NCBI GenBank assembly: GCA_003970805.2
Contig: CP051152.1
Location: 3,596,001-3,660,000, forward strand
Reading direction: 5' to 3'
From: Undibacterium piscinae
GTDB lineage: Bacteria > Pseudomonadota > Gammaproteobacteria > Burkholderiales > Burkholderiaceae_D
DNA length: 64,000 nt
In this document: positions 16,288 through 25,064 of the stretch, piece by piece
How the letters are laid out: every line of letters starts with the position of its first letter
Position numbering within the stretch: the first letter of the stretch is position 1
Position numbers and translations under genes: made by a program
Notes under the pieces: generated by a model
Seen by the model: the letters and a program-made list of their open reading frames with translations, nothing else
What the model was told of the DNA's origin: nothing
Database searches by the model: none

Positions 16288-18748
16288 TTGGCGTAGTGGC
16301 GAACTTAAACTGCTGAGTGCATCTCTGGTATTGGCGGTTGCCGTACTCAGTGGTATTGCGGTGTTTACCGACCGGTTAGAGACAACGATGCTGGCACAAA
16401 GTAGCAGTCTGCTAGGTGCCGATAGTGTGCTCACAGGTACTCAGGCACACAACGCAGCATGGGCGCTCGAAGCCGAACGGGATGGGATCGCACATACCCA
16501 GGCGGTAGCGTTTGAGAGCATGCTATATGCCGGTGATGAGATGGCGCTAGCCTCAGTCAAAGCGGTGGCGCAGCACTATCCCTTGCGTGGACATTTAGAA
16601 ATCAGTCAACTGCCGTTTGCCGTGCAAGCACAAGATATTCAACAAGCTACAGGCATCCCTGCGGAGGGGGAAGCCTGGATAGATTCACGCTTAATGGCGG
16701 GCTTAAAAATACAACTGGGACAGCAAATAGAGCTAGGTGAGCTGAGTCTGAAAGTTAGTCAGATACTGATACGTGAACCTGAGTTATTTAGTTTAGCCCC
16801 ACCTGTGTTAATTAATCTTCAGGATTTAGCTGCGAGCAAGCTGCTGCAAGCAGGTAGCCGCATTGAATATAAATGGTTGCTGGCCTCTGATAACATCGGG
16901 CAATTGGCAAACTTTGTACAAAAACTCAAGCCACGTCTAAGTCCGAGTCAGACTGTGACGGATGCTGCCAGCGTGCAGGAAAGTTTGGGTAGCGTGGCTA
17001 AAAACGCTAAAAAATTTCTGTTATTGACTGCGATACTGGCGGTGTTGTTGGCGGGCGTCGCGATCGCTATCGCAGCACAGCAGTTTTCGCAAAGACATAT
17101 CAATCAAGTGGCCCTGATCAAGAGTCTCGGGGTCAGCGCTAGTCGGATCCGCGCTCTGTATTTTGGCCAATTGCTAGCCTTGGGCATCGTCGCCTCTTTG
17201 ATCGGCTTGGTCTTTGGCGAACTAATACAAAGAGCGGTGGCCGCCAGCTTGCTACAAATCTATAAAATCAGTTTAGGGCAGGGGCGCGCCTTGCCGTATG
17301 CCCTGAGTTTTTTAAGTGGTCAGTTGTGCCTGATTTTTTTCGCCCTGCCAGCGCTTTGGTTCTTACCGACAGTGCCACCCTTGAAAATTTTGCGTAAAGA
17401 GTTGACAGTAAATTTTACCCAGCAGTGGTTACAGGCAGCGCTGGCGTTGGCAGCGGTATTTTCCCTACTTGTCTTATTTAGTGGCGATCTGATTCTGGCC
17501 TTACTGGTTGTCGCTGGGCTGATCGTGGTGGTGGTTTTTTCGATATTGCTGAGTGTGGCTTTTTTAAGTTTTAGCCGATATTTTTCTGCTAATCTGAGTG
17601 GCTACCCTCGGCTCGCCTTCGCCAATTTGCTAAGACGCAAACGATCAAACGTGATGCAAATTATCGTGTTTGCGATTGCCCTCATGTCTTTGCTCAGTTT
17701 GAGCATAGTGCGCACTTCGTTGATGGATGAGTGGAGTGCGAAATTCCCCAAAGATGCAGCAAATCATTTTCTGGAGAATATTCCGGCCGCCGAAGTCGCT
17801 GCAGTACAAGCTCTGATTGAGCAGGAAAAACTGTCACATGAGCCGTTTCATCCCGTAGTGCGCGGCCGTATCAGCGCGGTCAAGGGCATAGTGCCAGATG
17901 AAATGATGCGTAAAAAATCGCGTACTCTGGAGTTCGAAAATGATTTTAGCTGGAGCACTCGCTTGGCCGATGGCAATCAGTTGGTCGCTGGTCAGTGGTG
18001 GGATCAGTGGCGTCAGTCGCGTCAGCCTGGGCAATTGCCAGGAGTTTCAGTCGCTGCTGCCACCGCCAAAAACATAGGCGTAACCGTGGGTGATCGCTTG
18101 CGTTTTTTTGTGGCCGGTTTCGAGTTTGAAGCTGAAGTGGCCAGTTTGCGTCAGTTTGAAGAAAGTGCCGTTAAACGCTCGTTCGCCTATTTGTTTGAGC
18201 CCGGCACGCTAGATCATTTATCGCCCACGTATAGCACGGCATTTTTTCTGCCGCCGCCGCAAACAAACTTTTTGCCACGACTCTTGCGTGCCCATCCTAG
18301 TATGCTGCTGTATCAGTTAGATCGCTTCCTGGAGCAATTGCAGAATATTATCAAGCAGGTTTCGGATGGCGTGATGTTGATCTTATGGCTGACGTTGGCA
18401 GCGGCTGCTCTGGTATTGGGTTCTGCGGTGATGAGTAGTATTGATAGTCGCAGACAAGAGAGCGCATTGTTGCGTGCGCTGGGTAGCCCCAGGGAATTGA
18501 TCCTTGCTAGTCTTTGGCTGGAATTTAGTCTTTTGGGTTTGCTGGCGGGCGTGGTCGCCATTCTGGGCGCTGAGTTTATTTTGTTCGGTCTGCAAGTACT
18601 GGTCTTAAAAACGCCGCTACAGCCACACTATACTTACTGGCTGGCGGCACCCTTGCTAAGCGCTGCCTTGCTAGGGCTCTTCGGTGCTACGGCTTGTCGC
18701 AGTGTGCTCACTAGCGCACCTGGTCTGGTATTGCGAGGAGTAAATTAA
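16259..18748 (+). CDS. ybbP: YbbP-type ABC transporter permease
   Basis: The 829-residue permease has an N-terminal membrane helix (about 15-35), a large periplasmic domain, three central helices around residues 255-375, a further hydrophobic pair around 395-440, a second periplasmic domain and three C-terminal helices from about 705. This is the duplicated FtsX/MacB layout of the YbbP family (usually about 800 residues). ATG 16259 is chosen for its GGAAAGGAGAG ribosome site; the upstream in-frame TTG at 16241 has none. The gene overlaps ybbA and lies one base before tesA. It is likely the membrane half of an exporter acting with YbbA. Confidence 0.9.
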   Translation: MLALKLLLRNWRSGELKLLSASLVLAVAVLSGIAVFTDRLETTMLAQSSSLLGADSVLTGTQAHNAAWALEAERDGIAHTQAVAFESMLYAGDEMALASVKAVAQHYPLRGHLEISQLPFAVQAQDIQQATGIPAEGEAWIDSRLMAGLKIQLGQQIELGELSLKVSQILIREPELFSLAPPVLINLQDLAASKLLQAGSRIEYKWLLASDNIGQLANFVQKLKPRLSPSQTVTDAASVQESLGSVAKNAKKFLLLTAILAVLLAGVAIAIAAQQFSQRHINQVALIKSLGVSASRIRALYFGQLLALGIVASLIGLVFGELIQRAVAASLLQIYKISLGQGRALPYALSFLSGQLCLIFFALPALWFLPTVPPLKILRKELTVNFTQQWLQAALALAAVFSLLVLFSGDLILALLVVAGLIVVVVFSILLSVAFLSFSRYFSANLSGYPRLAFANLLRRKRSNVMQIIVFAIALMSLLSLSIVRTSLMDEWSAKFPKDAANHFLENIPAAEVAAVQALIEQEKLSHEPFHPVVRGRISAVKGIVPDEMMRKKSRTLEFENDFSWSTRLADGNQLVAGQWWDQWRQSRQPGQLPGVSVAAATAKNIGVTVGDRLRFFVAGFEFEAEVASLRQFEESAVKRSFAYLFEPGTLDHLSPTYSTAFFLPPPQTNFLPRLLRAHPSMLLYQLDRFLEQLQNIIKQVSDGVMLILWLTLAAAALVLGSAVMSSIDSRRQESALLRALGSPRELILASLWLEFSLLGLLAGVVAILGAEFILFGLQVLVLKTPLQPHYTYWLAAPLLSAALLGLFGATACRSVLTSAPGLVLRGVN

Positions 18749-18749
18749 G

Positions 18750-19376
18750 ATGATGCGAATGATGAAACTAGGCGGTGTTTTATTCCTGCTTTGCATTAGC
18801 CTGGAGGTGTGTGCAAAGAGCGCCGCAGTTAAAGTCTTGGTGCTTGGTGATAGTCTCAGTGCTGGTTTTGGAATACGTTCAGAGTACGGCTGGGTGCGCC
18901 TGATGCAACAAGACTTACAGACACGGCATGGCGTGCAATTGCTCAATGCCAGCGTTAGCGGAGAAACCAGTAGTGGCGGGCTTACTCGCTTGCCAGCCCT
19001 ACTGCGCGATTATCAGCCTGGTATCGTGGTCTTGGAGTTGGGTGGCAATGACGGCTTACGTGGTCAGCCTCTCACTTTGCTAGAGAGTAATCTGCAAGCG
19101 ATGATAGATGCCGCTCTGGGTTCCGGTGCCAGAGTATTATTGGTCGGGATGCAGATACCGGGTAGTTACGGGGCGCGCTATAGTAAGCAATTTAAGGAAA
19201 TTTTTCCTAAAATTGCAGCTAAAAATAAGCTGTCTCTGGTGCCCTTTTTACTCGAAGCTGTGGCGGTTCATCCAGAGTGGATGCAGACCGATGGCATTCA
19301 TCCTAAGGAGGAGGGACAGGCCAGAATGAAGGAAAACGTCTTGCCGTTTTTATTGCCTATGCTGAAGTTAAAATGA
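18750..19376 (+). CDS. tesA: TesA, periplasmic esterase/thioesterase I
   Basis: This 208-residue SGNH hydrolase hydrolyses acyl-CoA, esters and lysophospholipids in the periplasm. A signal peptide (to about residue 22) is followed by block I GDSLSAG with catalytic Ser35, block III GGNDGLRG with the oxyanion Asn, and block V DGIHP with the catalytic Asp and His. It starts one base after the ybbP stop, so it is co-transcribed with ybbAP; in E. coli tesA and ybbAP are neighbours too but divergent. Length and motifs are normal. Confidence 0.93.
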   Translation: MMRMMKLGGVLFLLCISLEVCAKSAAVKVLVLGDSLSAGFGIRSEYGWVRLMQQDLQTRHGVQLLNASVSGETSSGGLTRLPALLRDYQPGIVVLELGGNDGLRGQPLTLLESNLQAMIDAALGSGARVLLVGMQIPGSYGARYSKQFKEIFPKIAAKNKLSLVPFLLEAVAVHPEWMQTDGIHPKEEGQARMKENVLPFLLPMLKLK

Positions 19377-19470
19377 GCGGCTATCCTTCCTGTTGGAACG
19401 ATTTTTCCTGTGTACTGACTTGGATTTATTTTTCTTTTTTGTCAAAAATTTTTGTGCTGAAAGACAAGCT

Positions 19471-20235
19471 ATGCATTGCTTAAACAAGTTAACTTTGTTC
19501 CCGATGGGCCTGATGCTATTGACGCTTTGGGGGCCGGCCCGCGCCGACGGTCTGGCTGATCTGAAATCTGCCCTGAGTCGCTTGCAAGGGCAAAGCCCAC
19601 TCAAGGCGACGATAGAGCTGAAAAGCGTCCGGCGCCTGGGCGAAGGTAAGGAGTTGGAAGAAAGCAGCGCGCACGCCAGTCTGAGCGTCGAAGACGGCGC
19701 GCGTGGCATGCAAGTTTTTTACAGTAAAGAGACCTTGACGCGGGCTGAGACTGAGGCTCGTGCTAAAGGCAAGGATCCCAAGAGCAAGACACCCACTGTG
19801 ACTGCCTTGAGTGAGTTGAGTACGGCTGAACTGCGCCCTATGGTGGCGGCGGCGCTTGGCTTATCAAGGCAGATCGATGAGGGTATTTTTAAGGGGGAGA
19901 AATTCGACACTTATAATGGCAAGCCAGCGCGTCTGCTGAGTTTTGAATTCACTATGGATCGCTTGAGCGAAAGAGAGCGTAAATATGTAAAAAAAATGGA
20001 AAGCACACTCGATCTGTGGATCGCTGCTGATGGCACTCCACTGGCCAGTAGTTTTCGCCAGAGTGGTTCCGGGCGCGCATTTGTGGTGGTCAGTTTTGAG
20101 CAAAAATACGATGAAGACAGCATCTACGGCTTGAGTGGTGATCGCCTGCTGCTCATGCGCAGAGAAAGCCGGCTCAGCTCTTCCGGTGCTGGCGAAAAAA
20201 TGGAAAGCAAGGTAGTCAAGACTTTGCAATTGTAG
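19471..20235 (+). CDS. Secreted protein of unknown function
   Basis: I do not recognise this family. The 254-residue protein has a signal peptide (MHCLNKLTLFPMGLMLLTLW, cleaved near ARA-DG at residue 27) and is then hydrophilic, with strand-helix alternation and motifs such as LKATIELKSVRRLGEG and LSFEFTMDRLSERERKYVKK. It could be a periplasmic beta-rich protein that resembles lipoprotein-carrier-like folds in pattern only. ATG 19471 is chosen because it gives a signal sequence; the frame is open from 19393. It lies between tesA and the response regulator on the same strand, so it may belong to an envelope stress module. Confidence 0.7.
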   Translation: MHCLNKLTLFPMGLMLLTLWGPARADGLADLKSALSRLQGQSPLKATIELKSVRRLGEGKELEESSAHASLSVEDGARGMQVFYSKETLTRAETEARAKGKDPKSKTPTVTALSELSTAELRPMVAAALGLSRQIDEGIFKGEKFDTYNGKPARLLSFEFTMDRLSERERKYVKKMESTLDLWIAADGTPLASSFRQSGSGRAFVVVSFEQKYDEDSIYGLSGDRLLLMRRESRLSSSGAGEKMESKVVKTLQL

Positions 20236-20286
20236 TCTTGCTCTGCCCCAGGCGAATAACGCATCATAATCACGAAAACTCTACCT

Positions 20287-21018
20287 ATGCATCCACGCTT
20301 GTTAATGATAGAAGACGATCAGCGTCTGGCCGATATGCTGCAGACCTATCTGCAGCAAAACGGTTTTGAGGTTGTGCATGCCAGCAGCGCGCAGCAAGGT
20401 TTGGCATTGCTGCAGGATCAGTCTCAGAGCTATGCTTTGCTGTTGCTCGATTTAATGTTGCCGGATGCCTTTGGCCTCGATGTCTGTCGCCAGATTCGCG
20501 CACAGCAAGGACCTATCGCGACGATTCCTCTGGTGATGCTTACCGCTAAGGGCGATCCTATGGACAAGGTGATAGGACTGGAGCTGGGGGCGGATGATTA
20601 TGTTGCTAAACCGTTTGAGCCGCGTGAACTGCTGGCACGCCTGCGCGCTCTGTTGCGGCGCCAGCAACAGCTGCCGGCGTATTCGCCGCAGTCCTTGGAG
20701 CCAGCCAGGGTTTTGCGTTTTGGCCGGCTAGAGATTCAATCCGATACGCGCCGCGTGTATCTGGATGGGCGAGAGCGCAGCCTCACGGCCTATCAATTCG
20801 ATCTATTGCTGGTGCTGGCCGAAAGCGCCGGCAGAGTGCTGTCGCGCGAGCATTTGATGGATGCGCTCAAGGGCGAGACCCCGGATGCTTTCGATCGCTC
20901 GATTGATGTGCATGTCGGTCGCCTGCGCGCCGCCATTGAGGACGATCCCAAGCAGCCGCGTCGCATCATCACGGTGCGTGGTGCCGGTTATGTGTTCGCC
21001 AAACTACAAGATGTGTAA
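20287..21018 (+). CDS. OmpR-family response regulator
   Basis: This 243-residue transcription factor has a receiver domain (residues 1-120) with acidic pocket Glu9-Asp10-Asp11, phosphorylation site Asp55 (LLLLDLMLPD) and Lys108 (YVAKPF), followed by an OmpR-type winged helix domain (about 140-243: LTAYQFDLLLVLAESAGRVLSREHL, IDVHVGRLRAAI, RGAGYVF). It overlaps the sensor kinase gene by 8 bp. The pair resembles RstAB/CpxRA-type systems, but its signal and regulon cannot be read from the sequence. Confidence 0.92.
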   Translation: MHPRLLMIEDDQRLADMLQTYLQQNGFEVVHASSAQQGLALLQDQSQSYALLLLDLMLPDAFGLDVCRQIRAQQGPIATIPLVMLTAKGDPMDKVIGLELGADDYVAKPFEPRELLARLRALLRRQQQLPAYSPQSLEPARVLRFGRLEIQSDTRRVYLDGRERSLTAYQFDLLLVLAESAGRVLSREHLMDALKGETPDAFDRSIDVHVGRLRAAIEDDPKQPRRIITVRGAGYVFAKLQDV

Positions 21019-22348
21019 AACCATGAAAAACTGGATATCGAGATTGCGCTCACGCTGGTCGTTGAAATTTTATCTGCGTATCTATCTGGCGATGCTGGCC
21101 AGTCTGGTGCTCGCTTTCGTCCTCATGGCCTTGATCTGGCAAATACTGCTCAATAGTCCGCGCTATTTCAAGCTCAATATGGAACATTTTTCGCAGATAG
21201 CGACCGATGTCTTGCCGGCCTCCGGTGTTTCTAAGGAGCGCCAATTAGTGACGCTAAAACGTTGGGGGACGTGGATGGATTCCGATCTCTCGCTGTATGC
21301 GCCAGACGGAACCTTGCTGAACTCGACAAAAAGCGATGCGCCAGCGCGCGTTCCGGATAATGTTAAACAAGGCTGGTTCTTTGGGTTTCCTTTTAGCGTG
21401 ATCGGCCACTTGTCGGATCAACGCTGGCTGCTCATGCAGAGTAATCGCGTCTTTTTTGCTCCGACTTTAGGACAAGTTCTACTGGCGCTGTTGGTGGCAT
21501 TGGCACTGGCGCTTGGCTCCTACCCGATTGTCCGGCGTTTGACCAAGCGACTGGAGCATTTGCAAGAGAGCGTCCATGCCTTGGGACAGGGAGCGTTGGC
21601 GACCCGGGTGGCGGTCGAAGGGGATGACGAAGTGGCGCATTTAGCGATGAGTTTTAACCAATCGGCAGCGCGTATCGAGGCCTTGATGGCGGCGCAAAAA
21701 TCTTTGTTGGCGAACGCCTCGCACGAATTGCGCTCGCCGCTGACGCGCTTGCGCATGGCGGTAGAGTTGATGCAAGAGCAGGCTGCGCCTGCCATCCGGC
21801 TAGAGCTGAGCCGCAATATCAACGAGTTGGATCAGCTGATAGAGGAGATCTTATTGAGCAGCCGCCTGGAGGCGAACATGGCGAATCCGCACACCAATGA
21901 GGAGCTCGATCTGACCGGTTTACTGGCCGAAGAGTGCGCGCTGACGGATGCCTTGTTAACGATACAGGTTCAGCACGGAGCCGCTGAGGGGGGCGCGTTA
22001 TTGCAAGGTGATCCGAAATTGCTCAGGAGGCTATTGCGTAATCTGCTGGAAAATGCCCAGCGTTACGGTGGCACTGCGGCGCCCGAAGTGTTACTGCTGA
22101 TCAGCCCACAACAGCTGCAAGTAGATGTTTGTGATCGCGGTGCCGGGATCCCCCTGGAGCAGCGCGAGCGTATTTTTGAGGCTTTTTATCGCGTGCCTGG
22201 TGCCAGCGAAAGCCATGGCGGTGTCGGGCTAGGCCTGAGTCTGGTCAGACAAATCGCACAGCGACATGGCGGTCAGGTGCAATGCCTGGCGGGTGAAGGC
22301 GGCGGCAGTTGTTTTAGAGTAATCTTACCTCGGGCCGTAAGACTTTAG
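21011..22348 (+). CDS. Sensor histidine kinase, partner of the upstream regulator
   Basis: The 445-residue membrane kinase has two transmembrane helices (about 22-45 and 160-180) around a periplasmic sensor domain of about 115 residues, then HAMP, a dimerisation domain with the phosphoacceptor His in NASHELRSPLTRLRM, and an HATPase domain with N box NLLENAQRYG, G1 CDRGAGIP and G2 GGVGLGLSLV. ATG 21011 overlaps the regulator stop and suggests translational coupling; ATG 21023 is possible. The frame is open further upstream inside the regulator gene, but that is not a real start. Confidence 0.9.
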   Translation: MCKTMKNWISRLRSRWSLKFYLRIYLAMLASLVLAFVLMALIWQILLNSPRYFKLNMEHFSQIATDVLPASGVSKERQLVTLKRWGTWMDSDLSLYAPDGTLLNSTKSDAPARVPDNVKQGWFFGFPFSVIGHLSDQRWLLMQSNRVFFAPTLGQVLLALLVALALALGSYPIVRRLTKRLEHLQESVHALGQGALATRVAVEGDDEVAHLAMSFNQSAARIEALMAAQKSLLANASHELRSPLTRLRMAVELMQEQAAPAIRLELSRNINELDQLIEEILLSSRLEANMANPHTNEELDLTGLLAEECALTDALLTIQVQHGAAEGGALLQGDPKLLRRLLRNLLENAQRYGGTAAPEVLLLISPQQLQVDVCDRGAGIPLEQRERIFEAFYRVPGASESHGGVGLGLSLVRQIAQRHGGQVQCLAGEGGGSCFRVILPRAVRL

Positions 22349-22648
22349 CTGCTGCGCTGAAGCTTTAATGCAGGCAGGCTCAGTGCGCATATACCATGCG
22401 CCTCTCCAGCCTGCCTAGCCTGCAGGCCGCATGGGATATGCGCGTGGGCGGCACTGCCATTTCAAAATCAATCTACTCGTCTTCGCACCCGTCGTCAGCT
22501 ATCGAGATCCGACGAGGTGTGGCGAAGTGTGGCAATGTATGGCCAGATATGACCGTAATCTGTCGCCTTCCTGCCTTGTGACAGACCAGCGCTCTGCTAA
22601 ACTTGAGCTCGTCTACCTTCACTGTAACCCTCTCACGAAAGGTCTCCC
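22349..22648. other. Intergenic region with a REP-like palindrome
   Basis: These 300 bases lie between the sensor kinase and the DUF1272 gene. They contain one copy of a REP-like palindrome at 22383-22447. Reading frames across it (for example 22431-22802) have no family resemblance and are not called. The rest shows no recognisable gene or clear promoter. Confidence 0.6.
22383..22447 (+). repeat. REP-like palindromic repeat, copy 1
   Basis: Inverted arms TGCGCATATACCATGCG and CGCATGGGATATGCGCG enclose a 26-bp spacer with its own short inverted pair (CCTGC / GCAGG). The arms match the copies at 26963-27037 and 29374-29445, so this is one dispersed intergenic repeat family able to form a stem-loop. 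Confidence 0.8.
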
Positions 22649-22807
22649 ATGCTTGAACTACGCCCTAGCTGCGAACATTGCGATAAGCTTCTGCCACCGA
22701 ATTCAAGCGAAGCGCGAATATGCAGTTACGAATGTACATTTTGTCTGCACGCGTCGTGTCTTCCAAGCATTGGATTCATTGGAAAATCCCGCTCAATCCT
22801 GAATTAA
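22649..22807 (+). CDS. Small DUF1272-like Cys-rich protein with altered C-terminus
   Basis: A 52-residue reading frame whose first 32 residues match the DUF1272 family closely: it starts MLELRPSCEHCDKLLPPNSS and continues EARICSYECTFC, with the paired cysteines expected to bind a metal. Family members are about 60 residues and have a second conserved half with another Cys pair and Gly-rich end. Here the sequence after ECTFC (LHASCLPSIGFIGKSRSILN) does not resemble that half, so the gene is probably 3'-truncated or rearranged. A weak GAAAGG site precedes the ATG. Function of the family is unknown. Confidence 0.6.
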   Translation: MLELRPSCEHCDKLLPPNSSEARICSYECTFCLHASCLPSIGFIGKSRSILN

Positions 22808-22897
22808 ATTTTGTATATGTATAACATCTCCGCATAAAGTATAATTCTATCTATGCTGGCATCCAAGCAACTCGCTATTTAGATATCTTCTTACCCT

Positions 22898-24016
22898 ATG
22901 CATTCTGTAATTCAAAACGCCAAGCGACTGATAATTAAAGTGGGCTCTTCCCTGGTTACTAATGACGGCAAAGGTCTGGATAGAGTTGCTATAGAGAAGT
23001 GGGCGGCGCAGATTGCCGAATTACGCAAGCTGGGTAAAGAAGTTGTGCTGGTCAGTTCCGGCGCGATTGCCGAAGGCCGGCAGCGTCTTGGGTTTGAGAA
23101 GCGCCCGACCGGTATTCATGAATTGCAAGCTTGTGCCGCAGTCGGCCAAATGGGTTTGGCGCAGATTTACGAAACCAGTTTTCGCGCACATGGACTGGGC
23201 ACCGCTCAGATTTTGCTGACGCATGCCGATCTGGCCGACCGTGAGCGCTATCTGAATGCGCGTTCCACCTTAGTGACTTTGCTGGGATTTGGCATCGTGC
23301 CGGTGATTAACGAAAACGATACCGTCGTTACTGACGAAATCAAGTTTGGCGATAATGACACCTTGGGCGCGCTGGTGGCGAATCTGATCGAGGCCGATGC
23401 CCTGATCATTTTGACCGACCAAAAAGGCCTATACACGGCGGATCCGCGTAAAGATCCGAATGCCCGGTTTGTGCATGAAGCCAGGGCAGGTGACCCTGCG
23501 CTGGAGGCGATGGCGGGCGGAGCCGGTTCTAGTCTCGGTAGCGGCGGCATGCTGACCAAGATCTTGGCTGCCAAGCGCGGTGCCAGTTCGGGTACGCATA
23601 CGGTGATCGCCTGGGGCCGCGAAGAGAATGTGCTGGTGCGTCTGGCACAGGGCGAGGCGATAGGGACGCAACTGGTGTCGCAGATGGCACCACTGGCGGC
23701 ACGCAAACAATGGATGGCAGACCATCTGCAAACCGCAGGGCAAATTGTGCTCGATGCCGGCGCGGTACAAAAACTCACATCGGAAGGCAAGTCTTTATTG
23801 CCGATAGGCGTGCTGGAAGTGAAGGGGGAATTCGGTCGAGGTGCCGTGATTACTTGTCTCAACGAGGCGGGCGTGGCAATCGCGCGCGGCCTGAGCAACT
23901 ACACCAGCACCGATGCGCGCCGCATCAAACGACATGCCTCTTCCGAAATACTGGCGATTTTAGGTTTCGTGGTCGAACCCGAATTGATACACAGGGATAA
24001 CCTGGTATTGCTCTAA
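22898..24016 (+). CDS. proB: Glutamate 5-kinase
   Basis: ProB phosphorylates glutamate to gamma-glutamyl phosphate, the first step of proline synthesis. The 372-residue protein has the amino-acid kinase domain ([11 protein letters not shown] at residues 11-21, [32 protein letters not shown]) and a C-terminal PUA domain from about residue 275 ([25 protein letters not shown]). This is the full bacterial form. A perfect TATAAT lies 53 bp before the ATG. It ends in a terminator facing the convergent arginase gene. proA is not nearby. Confidence 0.96.
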   Translation: MHSVIQNAKRLIIKVGSSLVTNDGKGLDRVAIEKWAAQIAELRKLGKEVVLVSSGAIAEGRQRLGFEKRPTGIHELQACAAVGQMGLAQIYETSFRAHGLGTAQILLTHADLADRERYLNARSTLVTLLGFGIVPVINENDTVVTDEIKFGDNDTLGALVANLIEADALIILTDQKGLYTADPRKDPNARFVHEARAGDPALEAMAGGAGSSLGSGGMLTKILAAKRGASSGTHTVIAWGREENVLVRLAQGEAIGTQLVSQMAPLAARKQWMADHLQTAGQIVLDAGAVQKLTSEGKSLLPIGVLEVKGEFGRGAVITCLNEAGVAIARGLSNYTSTDARRIKRHASSEILAILGFVVEPELIHRDNLVLL

Positions 24017-24040
24017 GGGAAAATATCAGTGAGGATTGAA

Positions 24041-24073
24041 AAAGGCTGAACCGCAAATTGTTCAGCCTTTTTT
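24041..24073 (+). terminator. Terminator between proB and rocF
   Basis: An 11-bp perfect stem (AAAGGCTGAAC / GTTCAGCCTTT) with an 8-nt loop is followed by more T. Runs of A on the left and T on the right would let it work for both the proB transcript and the convergent arginase transcript. Confidence 0.88.
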
Positions 24074-24121
24074 ACGTCTGCTATGAGGGCAAGTTTTGGG
24101 CAAAATCAGGAAAAAATGTTT

Positions 24122-25039
24122 TTAATCCTTTAGCCTGACCAATGTCGATTTGCCGAACAGGCTTTCTATCAAATCGACTGCCAGTACCGCAGTCTGATTG
24201 CGTAAATCGAGCGCAGGATTGAGCTCTACCACGTCCAGCGAAGCCATCATGCCGGTGTCGGCGATCATTTCCATACACAGTTGGGCCTCGCGGTAAGTCG
24301 GGCCGCCTAATACTGCCGTGCCTACACCGGGCGCAATCGCCGGATCGAGGCAGTCGAGGTCAAAGCTGACGTGCAAGTGGGTATTTTCGTCTAGTCCTTC
24401 CAGTGCGCTAGTCATCACGGCACGCATGCCATGTTCGTCTATGTAACGCATATCAAATACCTGCATCCCCATTTCGTGGATGAAGCGGCGTTCGCCTTCA
24501 TCGACGCTGCGGATGCCGATCAGGCGGATTTCGCTAGGTAGCATGGCAGGGCTATGACCACCGTAATTAATCAGCTCTTGCGGGCCATGACCCATCAGGC
24601 AAGCCACTGGCATGCCGTGGATATTTCCGGTAGGACTGATACTCGAAAGATTACTATCGGCATGTGCGTCAAACCACAAGACGCGCAATTTCTTACCGAC
24701 CTTGCGGCAATGACTGGCAATCGCACTGATCGAGCCTATCGCTAAACAATGATCACCACCTAGCATCATAGGCATCTGCCCTGCCGTCAAGGCCGCTTCC
24801 ACGGCGTTGTACACAGCTTGATTCCAGTCTATGGCTTCTTTCAGGTGACGCAAACCATTAACGGGTTCCAGCCAGGGGTTGGCAGGGCCGTGTAAATTGC
24901 CGTGATCGACGACCGTCAGGGAGCGCGCTTGCAGCGCCTCGACCAAACCGGCTACACGTAAGGCATCCGGGCCCATGCCCGCACCTTTGACACTCGCGCC
25001 CACGTCAGTCGGCGCTCCAATTAAGGAAATGGTTTTCAT
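24122..25039 (-). CDS. rocF: Arginase
   Basis: Arginase splits arginine to ornithine and urea. The 305-residue protein carries the manganese-binding motifs of the ureohydrolase fold: GGDHCLAIGS, WFDAHADSNL and SFDLDCLDPAIAPG, and the conserved GPTYREAQ segment. It is transcribed after the ornithine cyclodeaminase gene, 25 bp downstream of its stop, so the two act in one arginine-to-proline route (arginine to ornithine to proline). The divergent Lrp-type regulator is the likely controller. Arginase rather than agmatinase is supported by the overall sequence and the partner gene. Confidence 0.93.
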   Translation of the reverse strand: MKTISLIGAPTDVGASVKGAGMGPDALRVAGLVEALQARSLTVVDHGNLHGPANPWLEPVNGLRHLKEAIDWNQAVYNAVEAALTAGQMPMMLGGDHCLAIGSISAIASHCRKVGKKLRVLWFDAHADSNLSSISPTGNIHGMPVACLMGHGPQELINYGGHSPAMLPSEIRLIGIRSVDEGERRFIHEMGMQVFDMRYIDEHGMRAVMTSALEGLDENTHLHVSFDLDCLDPAIAPGVGTAVLGGPTYREAQLCMEMIADTGMMASLDVVELNPALDLRNQTAVLAVDLIESLFGKSTLVRLKD

Positions 25040-25064
25040 TGTTTTAGCGTTTCAATCTAAAGTA

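Noticed and set aside
22431..22802. 123-residue frame after the sensor kinase
   Set aside because: It begins inside the REP-like repeat, has no family resemblance, and overlaps the more convincing DUF1272 frame.
22811..22845. Full sigma-70 promoter for proB
   Set aside because: The -10 TATAAT is perfect, but the only TTGTAT upstream is 23 bp away, too far for a standard -35; only the -10 is mentioned with proB.
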